In this document: positions 1 through 12,120 of the stretch, piece after piece | Numbering within the stretch: the stretch's first letter is position 1 | Layout: each line of letters starts with the position of its first letter | NCBI GenBank assembly: GCA_039619475.1 | Contig: CM077116.1 | Location: 19,961,443 to 20,025,442 of the forward strand | Length of the DNA: 64,000 bases | Direction of reading: 5' to 3' | Origin: Icerya purchasi | Taxonomy: Eukaryota; Arthropoda; Insecta; Hemiptera; Monophlebidae | Made by a program: the position numbers and the translations under genes | The notes under the pieces: generated by a model | Told to the model about the DNA's origin: nothing | The model's database searches: none | The model's input: only the letters and a program-made list of their open reading frames with translations

Positions 1-3
<3 letters not shown>

Positions 4-33
<30 letters not shown>
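4..33. repeat. (GA)n microsatellite
   Basis: About 15 uninterrupted AG units at the left edge of the window. It is a simple repeat with no evidence of function. Confidence 0.95.
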
Positions 34-37
<4 letters not shown>

Positions 38-2210
38 CGATAATATATCAGATGAACTGAAATAATTTGCGAAATGAAAAATTCTAAAATTTATAGGAGG
101 TTACACCGTGTTACTGTCGATATCTATCTAGTCGAAATAGTAAAATTAACATGGTTGCAGGGCGAATTAGACGTTCAGTCAGCAGTGAAGCACTTCATTT
201 CGGGACCAATCGTTCCCGAATTTTGCATATAAAAAAAACTCGATAAAACATGGAAAATTTACCAGCAAGAATGATACCACCAACCCTCACATTCGATATC
301 TGAACAGAAGAAGTAAATCTGAATAAGTCTGAAAGTCTTCAACGTTCTATACTATTTTTAGCATATTCAGCATGTAGAATTGTTTCATTCGATACCCACC
401 CTAGGTGATTTAATCAGCTATGTCAATTACGTTATATCTTGGAAAACGAAAGTGCACCACCACCTTTAGGATCCGAAAAGAAGAGAATAAGGAGAACATG
501 TTATTTTTAAAAAATCATCGAAAGATAAATAACAAATGACGCTTGCAATGCGGAAAAATAACAGCAAAGTACGGAATACAAATCAACTTACCTGTTCGTT
601 TGAATTTAAATTTCCGTAGAATGCAGATTTTTACTTTTGGCAGCTACCAATATCATTTTACTCCATAGCTCAAAATCTGAAGATATAATTCACCTGTTAT
701 CTTCAGCATACTGAATTAAAATTTAAAAGATGGTCGAACCATTTGCAGTGTTGCTAGATTGAGAACGATCAACGTAACACTATTTCTCAAGACTTCAGGA
801 AGGATCTTAAAACAAAATATTAAATTAAGTTAATATTTTAATTTTTTTTGATTTTAAATAACAGGCCTAACTCTAAAACTTGTTACAATAACTAACACCA
901 GCTGTAAAATTTGAAATTTGAAAATTTTGCGATGAAAAGAGATTTAGTGACTAAAAAGTTTTCGTCTACTCCTAACAAATGTTGGTAAAATTTATTGTTT
1001 TTTTTTAAATTTTATTGGAACAGGTCAGGAATTAAATTTATAAATAATTAGAAATCGACGAAATAAAGAAAGACAAAACAGGAACAACTGCCAATAAAAC
1101 AAATTAAGGTGTGTAAGCGGCATTATAAGAGAATCCGGGAAACCTCAAATTAAAAAGTCCAAATTAAAAAATTAAACGTTTGAAATAGATGAATAAATAG
1201 TAGATGAAAATGTGGCCGGCGTCACATGTGTAGTTAGTTATAATCTATGTAATGTATTAGGAAGATCAAATGGATATGAAGCGAGAGAGAACCGGGTTAT
1301 ATAAAAATTAAGTATCCGAAGCGAATTAATACAGAAATGATGGAACAACGAAGATTGAAGAAAGCAATGAAAAACCATGACCAAATTGAAGCAACAGATT
1401 TAACTGGCAAATAAAAGGAGGAATAAAAAAACAAGTACGGTAAGTTTATAGGGACAGCGATTATGAGGAGGGAACAAAGATAATCAATCCTGCTATTCCT
1501 GCTAACTAAATACCCGAAACAAATCTATATAAGTAGAACTACATATAAAAAGATCATGCAAATAAAGGAGCGATTGAAAATATTGATTGCGAAAATTAAG
1601 AAAATCGGGAGGAGATAGCAAGAAGAACATTTTTGGAAGTGGAGGATACGAAAAATTTCAAAAAGAATGACTTGCAATATGGCAGACAATTCGGCAGTGA
1701 AGACAGGAAAGATGGTATTTTAGGATTCCGAATGATTTAAATTACGAATAAAGAAAGATGAAATTTGAGGGACTTATCGATCCATAAATATAAATCATGA
1801 CGTAAGAATGGAAGAAGGAGTATTTTTTAATTTCATTGGTAACGAGAAGATGAAGCAGAAGCTTGTTTAGGTTGTCGAATTCGAATCAATTTTTACCTAC
1901 TTCTGCATTAGAACAAAACACGATGAAATTTATGTGAAAAAATTTATGAAAATGCTACGAGTGGAAATGTAAACAAGTTAAAGATAACTCTATAATTTAC
2001 ATTTACATAATACTAAATTCAAAACAAAAAAATCTGATTTTAAGTTTGTAATATCCTGTACTTTTTACTTATCATTTTATTCCTATAAAATTATTTTTCG
2101 TGCTTTTTTAAACTTTTCACCCAATTCAAAAGATCAATATGCATTTTATCTACCGTATATAAAATATTTGAAAAATGTGTATCAAGAGTCGAATTTTAAG
2201 TTACTTATCA
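34..2210. other. Anonymous A+T-rich DNA, no gene recognised
   Basis: No reading frame here carries a family motif I recognise. The part from about 1,080 to 1,900 is purine-rich on the plus strand. That is the composition seen on the antisense side of decayed LINEs elsewhere in this window, so an unrecognisably old retrotransposon is possible. I see no domain to support it. Confidence 0.5.
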
Positions 2211-2214
2211 CATA

Positions 2215-2665
2215 ATAACTTTTTCAATAAAAATCAGTATGGTTTCCTTCCTGACCTGAAAGGCCTTTCACAGACTTTCTTATTAAAATTAAGATTATTA
2301 ATAGTATTTAAAAATTAATATTCAATCCCTTCTTGTTAAAATTAAGGCCATTAATAATATTTAGAAATTAGTGTTTAATTAAGCATCGAGTAATAGCCAT
2401 TAAATATACTCGTTAAGAAAAAAAAAAAAAAAAATGCTTGTATAAATGATGCACTTTTTGATTATATTTCGTTTGATACATCCAGTTTGGAAGTGAGCTG
2501 TTCGGTTACAGCGATTTATTTAGATTTAAAAAAAAAATTTGACGTGCTCGGTCATAACATCTTTCTGCGTAAATAGTTTAATTGTAGCTTCCCATGTAAT
2601 ATTCATAACTGGTTCAAATCGTACTTATCAGACACAGGTTGTATCGCACTGAAATAATAAACAGT
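2215..2665 (+). pseudogene. CR1/L2-like LINE reverse-transcriptase fragment
   Basis: In different plus-strand frames this stretch reads NQYGFLP (about 2,235), then AIYLDLKKKFDVLGHNIFL (about 2,505-2,570) and NWFKSYLSDTGC (about 2,608-2,645). These match the order of the QxGFR, YLDLxKAFDxVxH and NWFxSYLxxR blocks around RT motif A in CR1/L2-group LINEs. Frameshifts, stops and loss of everything downstream of motif A make it a dead fragment. It ends just before the palindrome at 2,688. The clade is inferred from the D-x-V-x-H-type context only. Confidence 0.7.
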
Positions 2666-2687
2666 GTAAAAAAGATTATCATTTTTG

Positions 2688-2863
2688 TAATAAATAAATT
2701 TCGAATACAATTGTGTTCAGAAAGAATTGTATTTGCTTAACGTATCGGCCAGCTTATACTGACCATCATCAGTCGCTTCCGATGATGGTCAATGTAAGCT
2801 GGCCGATACGTTAAGCAAATACAATTCTTTCTGAACACAGTTGTATCCGCAATTTATTTATTA
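2688..2863. repeat. Palindrome with 83-bp arms and 10-bp loop
   Basis: The left arm (2,688-2,770) and right arm (2,781-2,863) are reverse complements with only a handful of mismatches. The central 65 bp of each arm differ at about three sites. The loop is 2,771-2,780. Beyond the arms, a further ACAGTG near 2,661 mirrors CACTGT near 2,872 with an indel between, so the repeat may be slightly longer. Arms contain GATGATGG followed by GGCCGATACGTTA, a layout like the terminal repeats of Penelope-like retroelements. It could be a head-to-head pair of such ends, or a foldback element. Confidence 0.9.
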
Positions 2864-5220
2864 TGATTATTCACTGTGAAAGCTTTAAGCATTTATTTTC
2901 ATTTGTATTAGTGGGAAACATAGGTGACCAGATTTATTTCCATGTCACTATAAAACATTCATTTACTATATTTTACACCGAAGTCGTTATTTCAGAAAAA
3001 TTAAAAACATTTAAAAGAAATAAATAGTCTAATAAAATTATGTAAAATATGTATTTTGTGATTATAAACATGTATGTATATGCTAAATACGCGGAAAAAC
3101 TAAATCGTTAATAAGGAACGGCATTTTTTGCGTGGAATTTCTGATGGCAGTGAATGGATAATGTAGAAATAAATTTGGAAACACCCGTGTTTCTCACTAA
3201 CACAAATGATAACGTTTAGCGGATGATACCTGAAAATCACCGCAGGTAGATCGTTGAAAGATCTGAGTAAAAACCCTTGCTCGCTATCGCCTAAACGATC
3301 CACGCTCAAAACAGTCTCCGCCAAAAAGATTCACAACTAAAAGATCCCGCTTAAAAGAGCTAGTCCCTTGATAGGATACTTTTCGACCGTCTTAGCGGTT
3401 TTGTCCTCGACCTAAAAAATCTATTATCCTTATTTTGTTTCTCCCATGTGTATGCTCACCAAGATGTTGAAAAATACATACAGATATTTTATGTTAATAT
3501 CTGTAAAGAAGTCCTTTTCAATCGTTCAATTATGGGGAAACGTAGACTCGATTTTAACTGTCGTCTTTCGAACTAAACCAACATCCACTGAGAATCCCGA
3601 ATGCAACTGGAGTTCACGATGAAATCAACATACAACAATACACAAAGAGACACCGACCGATACAACTGTCGAGTATCTGTTGTTGTTTTGACCCAACTTT
3701 CGTTCTGTAGCAGCTAGTGTAATCTCATCTTTAGGTTTATTAGTGGATATTGACTATATCTATATCTGACCGCCCTTGACGCATCTATGTAGCGGTTAGT
3801 TTAAATAAGAATTGGGATTCGAAACAATTTAAATTACAATTACTGACAGAGTATTCGATTCCTTCAAAACTTTCCCCATGAGATGAAATCTAAGCTGTTC
3901 TATTCGAAGCGCCAGATGTATGATCTGTTGATCTTCCTAAGCCGTATTTGGGATACGTATTAATTTTAAACAGATATTCCGGTACACGGCAAAGACCGTT
4001 CTACAATCTTATAATTGTACTTATGTAAACTCTATCGAAATATGTTCTTCTAAAACACGCTGTTTTAGAAATTTACATCACCATCTTAATGTACTGTTGT
4101 TCTTTCAAATCGCTGAACGGCAGAAATTCTTTGTTCTAATTCTCCGTACATCTTGTTTCTAACAATGGTAGTAAAATCTCTCCGGTTCAGTTTTAAACTA
4201 ATTATTGTCCCGGTTGTGCTTCAAGCATTTTCGTAGATGGCTTCCACAATGCTTTAGTGTAAAAATATCCACTCTAATAAAACTTAGCTGCCCCTTACTT
4301 AATGAATATATACTTACTTTCTTACTAAACATTCCAATGAAATGATTAAAATATTCAACTTATAAGATATGAATTATATACTTGTTTTTTTCGTTTATCA
4401 CTAATATAAACTAACTTTGACAATACTGTAAGTTAAAATTGATCGGGGAGTATTTGTCTGTAGTTGATGCCCCACGCTAAAAAAATCTTCGCCCCCCCCA
4501 AGTTAATAATAAAACTTTTTATTATGCGTTTAAAGTTCAAAAATTATTTCATTTGAGTTACTTTTTGAGACCTAATTGGTTAAGCAGTGATGTTTCATTC
4601 AGTTAAGATCTGGCTCGAATTCTGCTGCCGCCCATCGAAACTTCTAAAAATTTCGCTTGCGCGGGGTTAATATTCATAGTTGACACGCCCTTCAAAAAAG
4701 AAAAAAAGAAGAAAAAAAGAAGGATAACTTTTGAGACTACGCGTTTGAATTTTGTTTGTTTTTCTTTTCGTTATCTGTTTATTTCGTTTCACTCTAAAAA
4801 GACCACTCATTTTAAATGTGCTATCTCATAATTCATCAGCGAAGTTTTTTCTTATCCATCATCCGCATTGGCACAATGGTAATATCGCGAAAAAAAAAAT
4901 ATTTTAGTTTATTTCTTTTTTACTTACGGTCAATAAAGAAGAATAGAATATTTCCTTTTTTGTGTTCTAATTTAAATAATATTTTGCATTTTCCTTTGTT
5001 TTTGATAAATAGCAGTTGAGCGCACAACCGTAATTTAATTAAAATCAAGGTCAATCGTTTTAATTGCACTATAATAATCCTATTAAACGGAAACAATATC
5101 TTGAGATTCGGCGTTTTAATTATTCGCGGTCAATTCAACTGGAAAGTTTCAAATAATGTACATGAGTTTTTAAAAAACGCAGCATCATTTTCATTAGTAT
5201 TCAGACAGGATGTACGTCGC
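2864..5220. other. A+T-rich DNA without recognisable gene
   Basis: There are short open frames only (for example minus 3,100-3,324), none with a recognisable domain. Local oddities are a C-run near 4,490-4,500 and a purine run near 4,696-4,722. A weak tRNA-promoter-like stretch near 4,575-4,620 was not accepted as a SINE. Confidence 0.5.
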
Positions 5221-5235
5221 ATAATTAATTAACTA

Positions 5236-5290
5236 AAAAAGCAACATATTTCGGAATTGGCGTGGCTACATGAATAACGAATTCAAATTT
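5236..5290 (-). repeat. Penelope-type end motif, copy 1 (putative)
   Basis: On the minus strand this contains TTCCGAAATATGTTGC preceded by GTAGCCACGCC. The motif CCGAAA(T/C)AT(G/A)T recurs at 6,391-6,430 and 47,630-47,670 with the same spacing to an upstream short stem. The repetition is visible directly; assignment to Penelope-like element termini is an inference from the GATGA...CCGAAA layout typical of those repeats in arthropods. Confidence 0.4.
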
Positions 5291-6390
5291 AATATGATAT
5301 ATAAAAATTAGAAATATTCGTTAAAACAATGACTAATAAAGTTATACGAGCCTTCTTCTTTTCAGTCAACTATACCGCGAAGGTATTTGGTGACATCACA
5401 TCAGTACGACAATGTTTCTACGTAACGTTATACTCTTGATGTATTAATAATCCGCACCAGAGATGTCAATTGTAACACGTTACTTATTTATCTAAATGTT
5501 AAACTGAACGACTTCGGGGTTGTGGCAACCGTCTCATATTATCCATGAACGTAAAATTTATATATTGTAATTTATTATTATTTTCATTAAAGAGATGGTT
5601 GATCAGATTTTCAGTTTTATAATTAATTCCCCTTATAGCCTATGAAGAAAATGTCTAACGTAAATTTTATCACATGTACTACATTTGAATTCATATGTGC
5701 CAAATTTACGATATTTACTTCCTATTTTTAACTAATTAATATTCATTAAACTATTATATAGACACGCAAAAGCGAGTAATAGACAATATTTCAGACAGAG
5801 CAGAAATCCGTTCGCAGTACAAATTATTTAAATCAGTATACCCTGAAGGAACAAATGAAAAATGACAAAAATAATTAAAAAAAGAGTAGCAGATCGTTTA
5901 AAAGGCAGTTGCAGAGTTGAATAATTGAATAATTGAAAAATAGGTGATTAGAGAATGAAACTTAGGATAGTCGTTAATTCGTTTATAAAGGCAGTATACA
6001 AAAAAGGAAGGCGAAATGATTTCGATGAAGGTTAAGATTTCGAACGATAAAAGAAACTCTAACGCCATCAAACTTTCTGAAATCATCATTGAAAATGGTT
6101 ACATACGAGGGAAATAGGAAAATGATAGTGTTACAGAATTACTATTTGATTATGGTTTAAGGAAGAAGTTTGAAAAGTGGAGGTAGAAAAAATACTTTGG
6201 AATGATGGCAAAGATTGGGAAAGTTATTTGACAATAATGGGCATGCCTGAATTTTAGATTTCCATATTTAAATGCTACATCATTATAAAAATTACCCGGA
6301 AAATGACAAATAAATAAAGTTTATTGTAATAATTTTTAAAATAATTCACATCAAATGGAAAATAAAAACCCAGTTAATAAATACTAAAGA
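5291..6390. other. A+T-rich DNA without recognisable gene
   Basis: No frame longer than about 65 codons and none with a recognisable motif. I see no repeat structure beyond short A/T runs. Confidence 0.5.
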
Positions 6391-6440
6391 CTAACATATT
6401 TCGGATACATAGCTCCGTATTCATTTTGCAGTAATTAAAA
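6391..6440 (-). repeat. Penelope-type end motif, copy 2 (putative)
   Basis: The minus strand reads ATGAATACGGAGCTATGTAT followed by CCGAAATATGTTAG. It shares the 11-mer ACATATTTCGG (plus strand) with the copy at 5,244 and the same general organisation. It stands alone in anonymous DNA with no RT nearby, so it is at most a solo terminal repeat. Confidence 0.4.
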
Positions 6441-6531
6441 TATAACTAAGTTCATCGGAAGTACGATAACCGCAACTTTTTTTACTTTTATAAGATTTTT
6501 CATTTCAAAAACTTCTTACATCACGAAATTT

Positions 6532-6546
6532 ACACACACACACACA
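6532..6546. repeat. (CA)n microsatellite
   Basis: Short perfect CA run of about seven units. Confidence 0.8.
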
Positions 6547-6779
6547 ATATTATACTTTTAAACTGAAACTGGTATCGTTTAAGATGTAGAGTACAGTGAA
6601 GCAGGGGTGATTTGTATTTTCACATTGCCGAATAGTGCTGTAAGGCCTTTCTCTTTGTACCTTCCTATCTGCAGATAGTTAAAAACTCTCGTGTACCCGC
6701 GATAGTCTTCCATCATTATTATTCGGATACATTTTTAAGCCATACTCTTATTTACCTCAACTTTAATGATATTAAGGTA

Positions 6780-7770
6780 CTACTTTAAATTGATACAGTC
6801 GTTTTCCTGTAGTATTGATGTTCCGAGGGACAGGTCCGAACAGGACATGAATATAGCTAGGCCGTCTTCAACTAAGGAGCATTGGACAGGTGGGTGTATT
6901 TGTTCCGGAATGTCGTTTATGGCTATGTTGAAGAGGGCTGAGAACGGAGCCCTGAGGGACACCGTTCTGCAGCTCATGGGGAGTTGATTTAACTGAGCCT
7001 AGTCGGATATGAAATTTGCGACTCGATAGGAAATTTTCGACGAAGTATGCTAGATGACCGCGAACTCCCCAGCCATGAAGAGTTTTTAGAATTTTTTCTT
7101 TCCAAGTATTGTCGAAGGCTTTGGATGTGTCAAAGAATACTGCCAGTGGATGATTATTACGAATAAATGATGATGAAAGGACTGTTTGAGAAAAGGGGTC
7201 GATCGTTGATCTGCTCGTTCGAATTCCGCATTTTGATTCGGCCAGAAGGTTGTTAGATTCGATGAGCCATTGCAGTAGTGCGTTTATGACCCATTCCAGG
7301 AGTTTACACAGAACACTAGTAAGCGAAATAGGTCTGTAGCTGTCTAATAACATTGGATTTTTATTTGGTTTTGGGATCGGAATGACATCGGCAGTTTTCC
7401 AAGAGTCAGGGAACGTGTTCGTTGTCCAGATATGATTAAAAATTGATAGTAAGATGAGAATAGCTGAACTCAGGGGCATTTTGAAGCATGTAAGCATGAA
7501 TGCTGTCCGTTCCGATTACAGTTGGTTTCAATTGTTTGATACCTCGTTGTAATTTTTCGAGCGTAATAAGACAGTTATAAGGTTCTTTATTGCCAGAATG
7601 GAAATCGAGTCTTACGGAGGCGAGATTTCTTTTGTAATTAAGCGCTTCTGATGAGAAATTCAAGTTGCTGGATTGAAAAGCTATAAATTTCGCGAACGAT
7701 GAAGCTATTTCGTTTAAGTCTGTGCTGATATAGTTATCCTTACATTTCTTATTACCTATAGAAAACGACC
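6780..7770 (-). pseudogene. LINE-A reverse-transcriptase fragment (I/Jockey type)
   Basis: The minus-strand frames run from the region before the RT (FSSEALNYKRN, near 7,660) into the palm. Visible blocks are VIPIPKPNKNP, SYRPISLTSVLCKLLEW, AVFFDTSKAFDNTW (motif A, Asp kept) and NGVPQGSVLS (motif B). The frame then shifts near 6,960. In the next frame FNIAINDIPEQ continues, but the Y/F-x-D-D position reads LVEDG, so the second catalytic Asp pair is broken. Both ends are truncated: there is no endonuclease, thumb, RNase H or poly(A). The RPISLTS and GVPQGSVLS signatures are those of RNase H-bearing I/Jockey-group LINEs. Confidence 0.88.
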
Positions 7771-7944
7771 TTTTCCAGTTATATTAGTACGGTTTATTGA
7801 TTTCTCAACCATAATGTATTGTAAAAACTATATTTCGAAATATAATTTTACATTTTTCTTTCCGATTATTGATTTTTATATCGTTACTTTTAGTTGAAAG
7901 TTTATAAAGAAGTATTTTTTTTTTTTTTTTGCGCCATTAATAAC

Positions 7945-9098
7945 TGGAAAACAGTGCCCTCTTCAGCCAAGTTTTTCAGGGCTGGAGGTAATGGCTGTCT
8001 TGCAAGGATATGGGATCAAGTTCCTACAGAGGCCGATACCTAGCCCAATGATTATGATTCCTCCTTGGGGTTCCAAAAAAACGAGCATCGACACATCGCT
8101 GAAATCGAACCCAGGTGCAAAAAAGTTCCAGTGTTCAGCGGAAATTGCTGCCAAAACAATTAGCAAATACGTTGACCACCTAGTATATTACACAGATGGA
8201 GCTAAGGCAAAAGGCGAAGCAGGACCACTACCGGCATCCTGCGCCTTCGTGGGGCAGGGCATCTCACATCAGCCAGACTTAGCGATGCCTGTGACGCGTT
8301 GTATGTAGAACTGCACGGAATTTCTTACTGCCTCCAGCACCAAGCCACGGATTACAACAAATCTATAAAAGTTCTCATAGTCACCGGTTCCCTACAGGTG
8401 TTATGCATGCAGGAATACCGAAAATGCAGCAACCCGCTAATATTGAAAATATACTACTTTCTAAATCAGTTAAACCAAACGAACAGTCGGGTACGGTTCA
8501 TATGGGTTCTTGGGCACATCGGGGTTCCTGATAATAAGAGGGTCGATGTGGAAGTGCGCTCGGCGCTGTCCTCGCCAATGCCAGAAAACGCGGACCTACC
8601 ATCCTCGAGGATGCATATTTTTCTAAAGAAGTGCGAGAACCAATGAAAAACAGAATGGGCAGCTACGACAGCGTTCTTAAAAAACATTAAGTCCACAGTC
8701 GAACCATGGTGGCCACCGGAGGGAATATCCCGGCACGATTTTAAAAGTCTTAGCCGGCTGCGAATCGGCCACGTCACTATGTCGCACGGTCATATAATTA
8801 GTAAATCTTCGTCTCTAACTATGCGCTTCTTCTGCGGCCAGGCTGGTATATCGACAGTTCCACACATTCTTCCTACGTGCCCAAAGTTCGCCACGTTCAG
8901 GACGCAACATAGTCTACCCAATAGCATACAGGATTGTCTGGCAAATACTACAACTAACGTCACAAGTTCGTTAGAACGAGTCGTTTGACCGAACACATAT
9001 AAGTTACCTCCATATATGTGTTGTAATGACCTTAGTAGTTACAAACAGCGCATATAAAAAAGGCGAGAAAGAGAATTAAAAAAAAAAAATAAAAAAAG
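7945..9098 (+). pseudogene. LINE-A 3' half: RNase H, zinc-knuckle region, tail
   Basis: This is a 5'-truncated copy. The frame at 7,991-8,308 carries MIIPPWG-type spacer sequence and the RNase H start YYTDGAKA. After a frameshift near 8,300, YVELHGISYCLQH (the Glu block), LIVTGSLQVL (the Asp here is Gly) and WVLGHIGVPDNKRVD follow. A stop at 8,644 is followed by EPWWPPEGISRHDF, LSRLRIGH and a Cys/His tail, ending at 8,988. A 3' UTR with the family stem-loop (9,013-9,056) and an A-rich tail at 9,078-9,098 finish the element. It is clearly inactive. It lies back to back with the minus-strand copy at 6,780-7,770, but the two cover different parts of the element. Confidence 0.88.
9013..9056 (+). 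promoter_or_regulatory. LINE-A 3' UTR stem-loop, copy 1
   Basis: TATATGTG (9,013-9,020) pairs with CGCATATA (9,049-9,056), with one G-U pair. The loop begins TGTAATGACCTTAGTAGTTA, clearly related to the loops at 26,761 and 61,216 although the stem sequences differ. It sits between the stop codon and the A-rich tail, the place where LINE reverse transcriptases recognise their template. Confidence 0.7.
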
Positions 9099-9316
9099 AA
9101 CTGGAAAACAAGATCTACTGTTTTTAAAACACGAGAGATATTTAAGAAAAATTGTTATTAGGTAAACACAGTGTGATATTGATAATTTAAGTGCAGAATT
9201 AAAAATCAATATTTCTGGAGAGAACGTTTTGAAAAAATGAATCGTTTATTAGAATACATTTGTACTACCGCAATTGAACGAGGAATTAAGGTGCCCCGAT
9301 TTTCTTGTTAAGAATT

Positions 9317-12120
9317 TATTTTTATTTTTTTTTCTTAGCTCGTCAATCAGGGATATCCAGAAACGATAGGAAAAAGAGTTAACCAATTATAACTAAATTC
9401 GATCGTAAATTGCTAAAATGAACTAATGGCAGGAACAATAGACCGAGAGTGAAATGTCCGGATATAGGAAGCAGGAAGTCTTAACTTTAAGGGGAGTAAA
9501 TAAAGGGAAGAGCGTTTCGCAGAAAGAGTAGAACACTCAAAGAAAATGTGATTAACATCACAGACAACCGCTTTATTAGGATGTAGTAGACAATAAGGAA
9601 AGGAAACCAAAGATAGAAAAGGGCAATAAAATGTGATTAAAGCATGGGAGAATAATAGAGGTAATCACAGAATGTGGAAGAGAAGGAAATCAAGGATTAG
9701 ACGGAAGGCTAGGTTGAATTGAGAGGTAGAAGGAACGATTATTGGTGAACGGGGAAGGTTACATATCCGATCAAAATTTAAAGTGAAGTTTCTTATTTAA
9801 GGATAATAGATTAGTACTTGGGATTTTTTTGAAGTAAACGCAGGGGAACGAGCAACAACTTGAGCTTAAACTTCGCCATTTTGTTACTTCCGATGTCTCT
9901 ATGACCAGGAACCCACACAGCCAATCAGCGTGAAGAGAGTGATGAAACGAAAAACTGTGAATGAGAAATCGTATACGAAGAATGATGAAGTCGGATGAGA
10001 GAGAGGGAAGAGGTAAACTGATAACCGGAAGGGCACTCATAGAGTCAGAAGTTATCAAATAGTCGGAGAAGAGGAAAACAAATAATCGCACGTAAGATAG
10101 CCATCAGTTCAGCTGTAAAAATAGAACAGAAAGGAGGAAGACGAAAGGGTTCTGAAAAATTTAAATCGGGAAGAATAGAGGGAGCTCCGACATCATCAGG
10201 TCCTCTAGAGCCATTAGTGAAAATAAGTACGTGAGAAGAAAAAAGAAAATTGATAGTATTGTGAAATTCTATTTAATAATCGCTTGGGACAGAAACCTGG
10301 AGGAGTTGAAAAATAAAGTATACTTTGGGAGGGTTTGAAATATCAATAAATTAATGGAAAACAAGGAAGATTATTATTTGAAATTATATAGCACGAAAAA
10401 TAATTAAGACGACGATAGATAAGGGCGAAGATGGGGATTTTATTAGGAACAAAGTGTCAGTTTCTGGCGGTAGAAATGTAGAAAGAGGTAAGTTGAGAGG
10501 AAACAAAAGGTACACGTTTCGAAAGAAAACGATAGCTCAAATAAGATCTTGGAACTGAGAGAGGAGGTGTAATAGATTTAGCAAGCGTTGCTGAAGTAGG
10601 AGAGGATTCACCGAGGTATAAATGGAAACAGGAATTCTGTATTCTATCCAATTTAAAAAGAAGGGATTTGAAGGCGCAGCCATAGATAAATGAATATTAA
10701 TCATACTTGAAGCGAATAATAGACCTAAGCAAGGAAATGAGTACAAGAGGATTACCTTTCCGTTTGGTTATAAGAATTTCAGCAAGTTCTTTCTTTTAAT
10801 GGCGGAACAAGAAAGTGTGCTCGGAAAAGGTTAGCCGACTATTAGGATGAACACCAAGATAGCAGAAGCAATTAGCACGAGAGAGAGACATCCGATTTGG
10901 AGATATATTAATTAATATAGGGACGAACAGTAAAAACCATACAAGAAGATTTGGAAAGAGAAACAGAAAACAGAAGACAGAGCTCCAGCGTAATCAGAGA
11001 AGAATTAAGCGCTTAGTTGGCAGCTGCAATGTCATAAGAAGAGGAAAAAAGAATATCATCAGCAAAGAATATGGAAAGGGAGTTTAAAAAGGAAGAGATT
11101 CCATAGCAATAGTGTAAATGTTAAAAAAATTAGTCTTGAGAAAGGAGCTCTGGAGAATACCACGGAAAACATCTCTTGTAGCTTAGAAAAACGGAGAGGA
11201 CGGATAGTACGATTTATTATAAGATTAATTGTGAGGAGGATGAATTTGACCGGGAGCTTAATTGCCGCTATTGCATCTCTCAGAGTTGGCAAATGGACGG
11301 CTGAAGAAACATCGGTGAAAGAAGCTACTGTATAATGTATGTAAATGAAAGATTTATGAATATGAGAAGAAAAAAAGCTAATGCAATCGGCAGGACTAAT
11401 GCTTGGCCGAAAGCCAAACATATCAAAATGAAGTAAGTTATTATGTTCCAGCCACCAAACAAGGCGCGTGTTCAGCACACAAAAGGTTTCCCGAAACATG
11501 ATGCCAAGGAGATAGGGCATAAGGAGGAATTTTGTCTTAGGAATAGGAATGATGATAAAAGAGTTTCAGGAAAGGGAAGTGATACCTCGGGACAAGAAGA
11601 AATTAAAGAGCTTAAGGAGGGACACAATAGACTGCTTAGACAAATTTTTAAAGACCGTATACGGAATACTATCTAGACCCGGTGTAGGACCGGTAGAGTT
11701 TAGAAGGACAGATTTTAATTAGATGATATTGAAAGCGGATGTAAGAAGATGAGGAGAAGAATTGTGAATTGTGTGCAGAACGGAAAGAATAAAGTTCGTT
11801 AAAGTTAGAAATGTAAGCGGGAACAATAGATTTGACAAAAGATGAATGACTATGAAGGGTAAAGTTGAGATTAGAAGGACGTTTAAAGGATGGGGATTTG
11901 AAAGGTTTGGCCAATTTTCAAATATGGGGAAGAGGAGTGTTTCTGAAAAAGGGAGAATAGGGGAAAGTGATTAAGATCATAATCAGGAGATACATAAATG
12001 GGGATCAAGTTTAGGGAACGGCTAGAATTAGCATGCATTGGAATGTGAATGATATTAGGCTGAGTAGTACTAGAGGAGAAACTGAAAGGAACATTGCGGG
12101 GGAAAAAGGAAATAATCTTA
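9317..12120 (-). pseudogene. LINE-B copy 1: RT, RNase H, zinc knuckle and tail
   Basis: A long, heavily frameshifted copy read on the minus strand. From 5' to 3' it shows NHFPLF (possible endonuclease end, about 11,960), an RT palm at 11,059-11,520 with LVWWLEHNNLL and FGFRPS, a probable FADDI motif C at about 11,055-11,069, and RT thumb text SVPRSYLSYRFLS (10,457-10,651). RNase H-like text TSDSMSAL (about 10,030) and KKIPSTNLLSLNKK (about 9,790) follow, then VVCDVNHIFFECSTLS (about 9,530). The 3' UTR at 9,334-9,412 matches that of the copy ending at 38,949, and an A-rich tail lies at 9,317-9,333. It is the most complete LINE-B copy here but is plainly dead. Confidence 0.85.

Noticed and set aside
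4571..4640. Second tRNA-derived SINE
   Set aside because: GGTTAAGCAG and GGCTCGAATTC vaguely resemble A and B boxes, but mismatches are several and no SINE body or tail follows.
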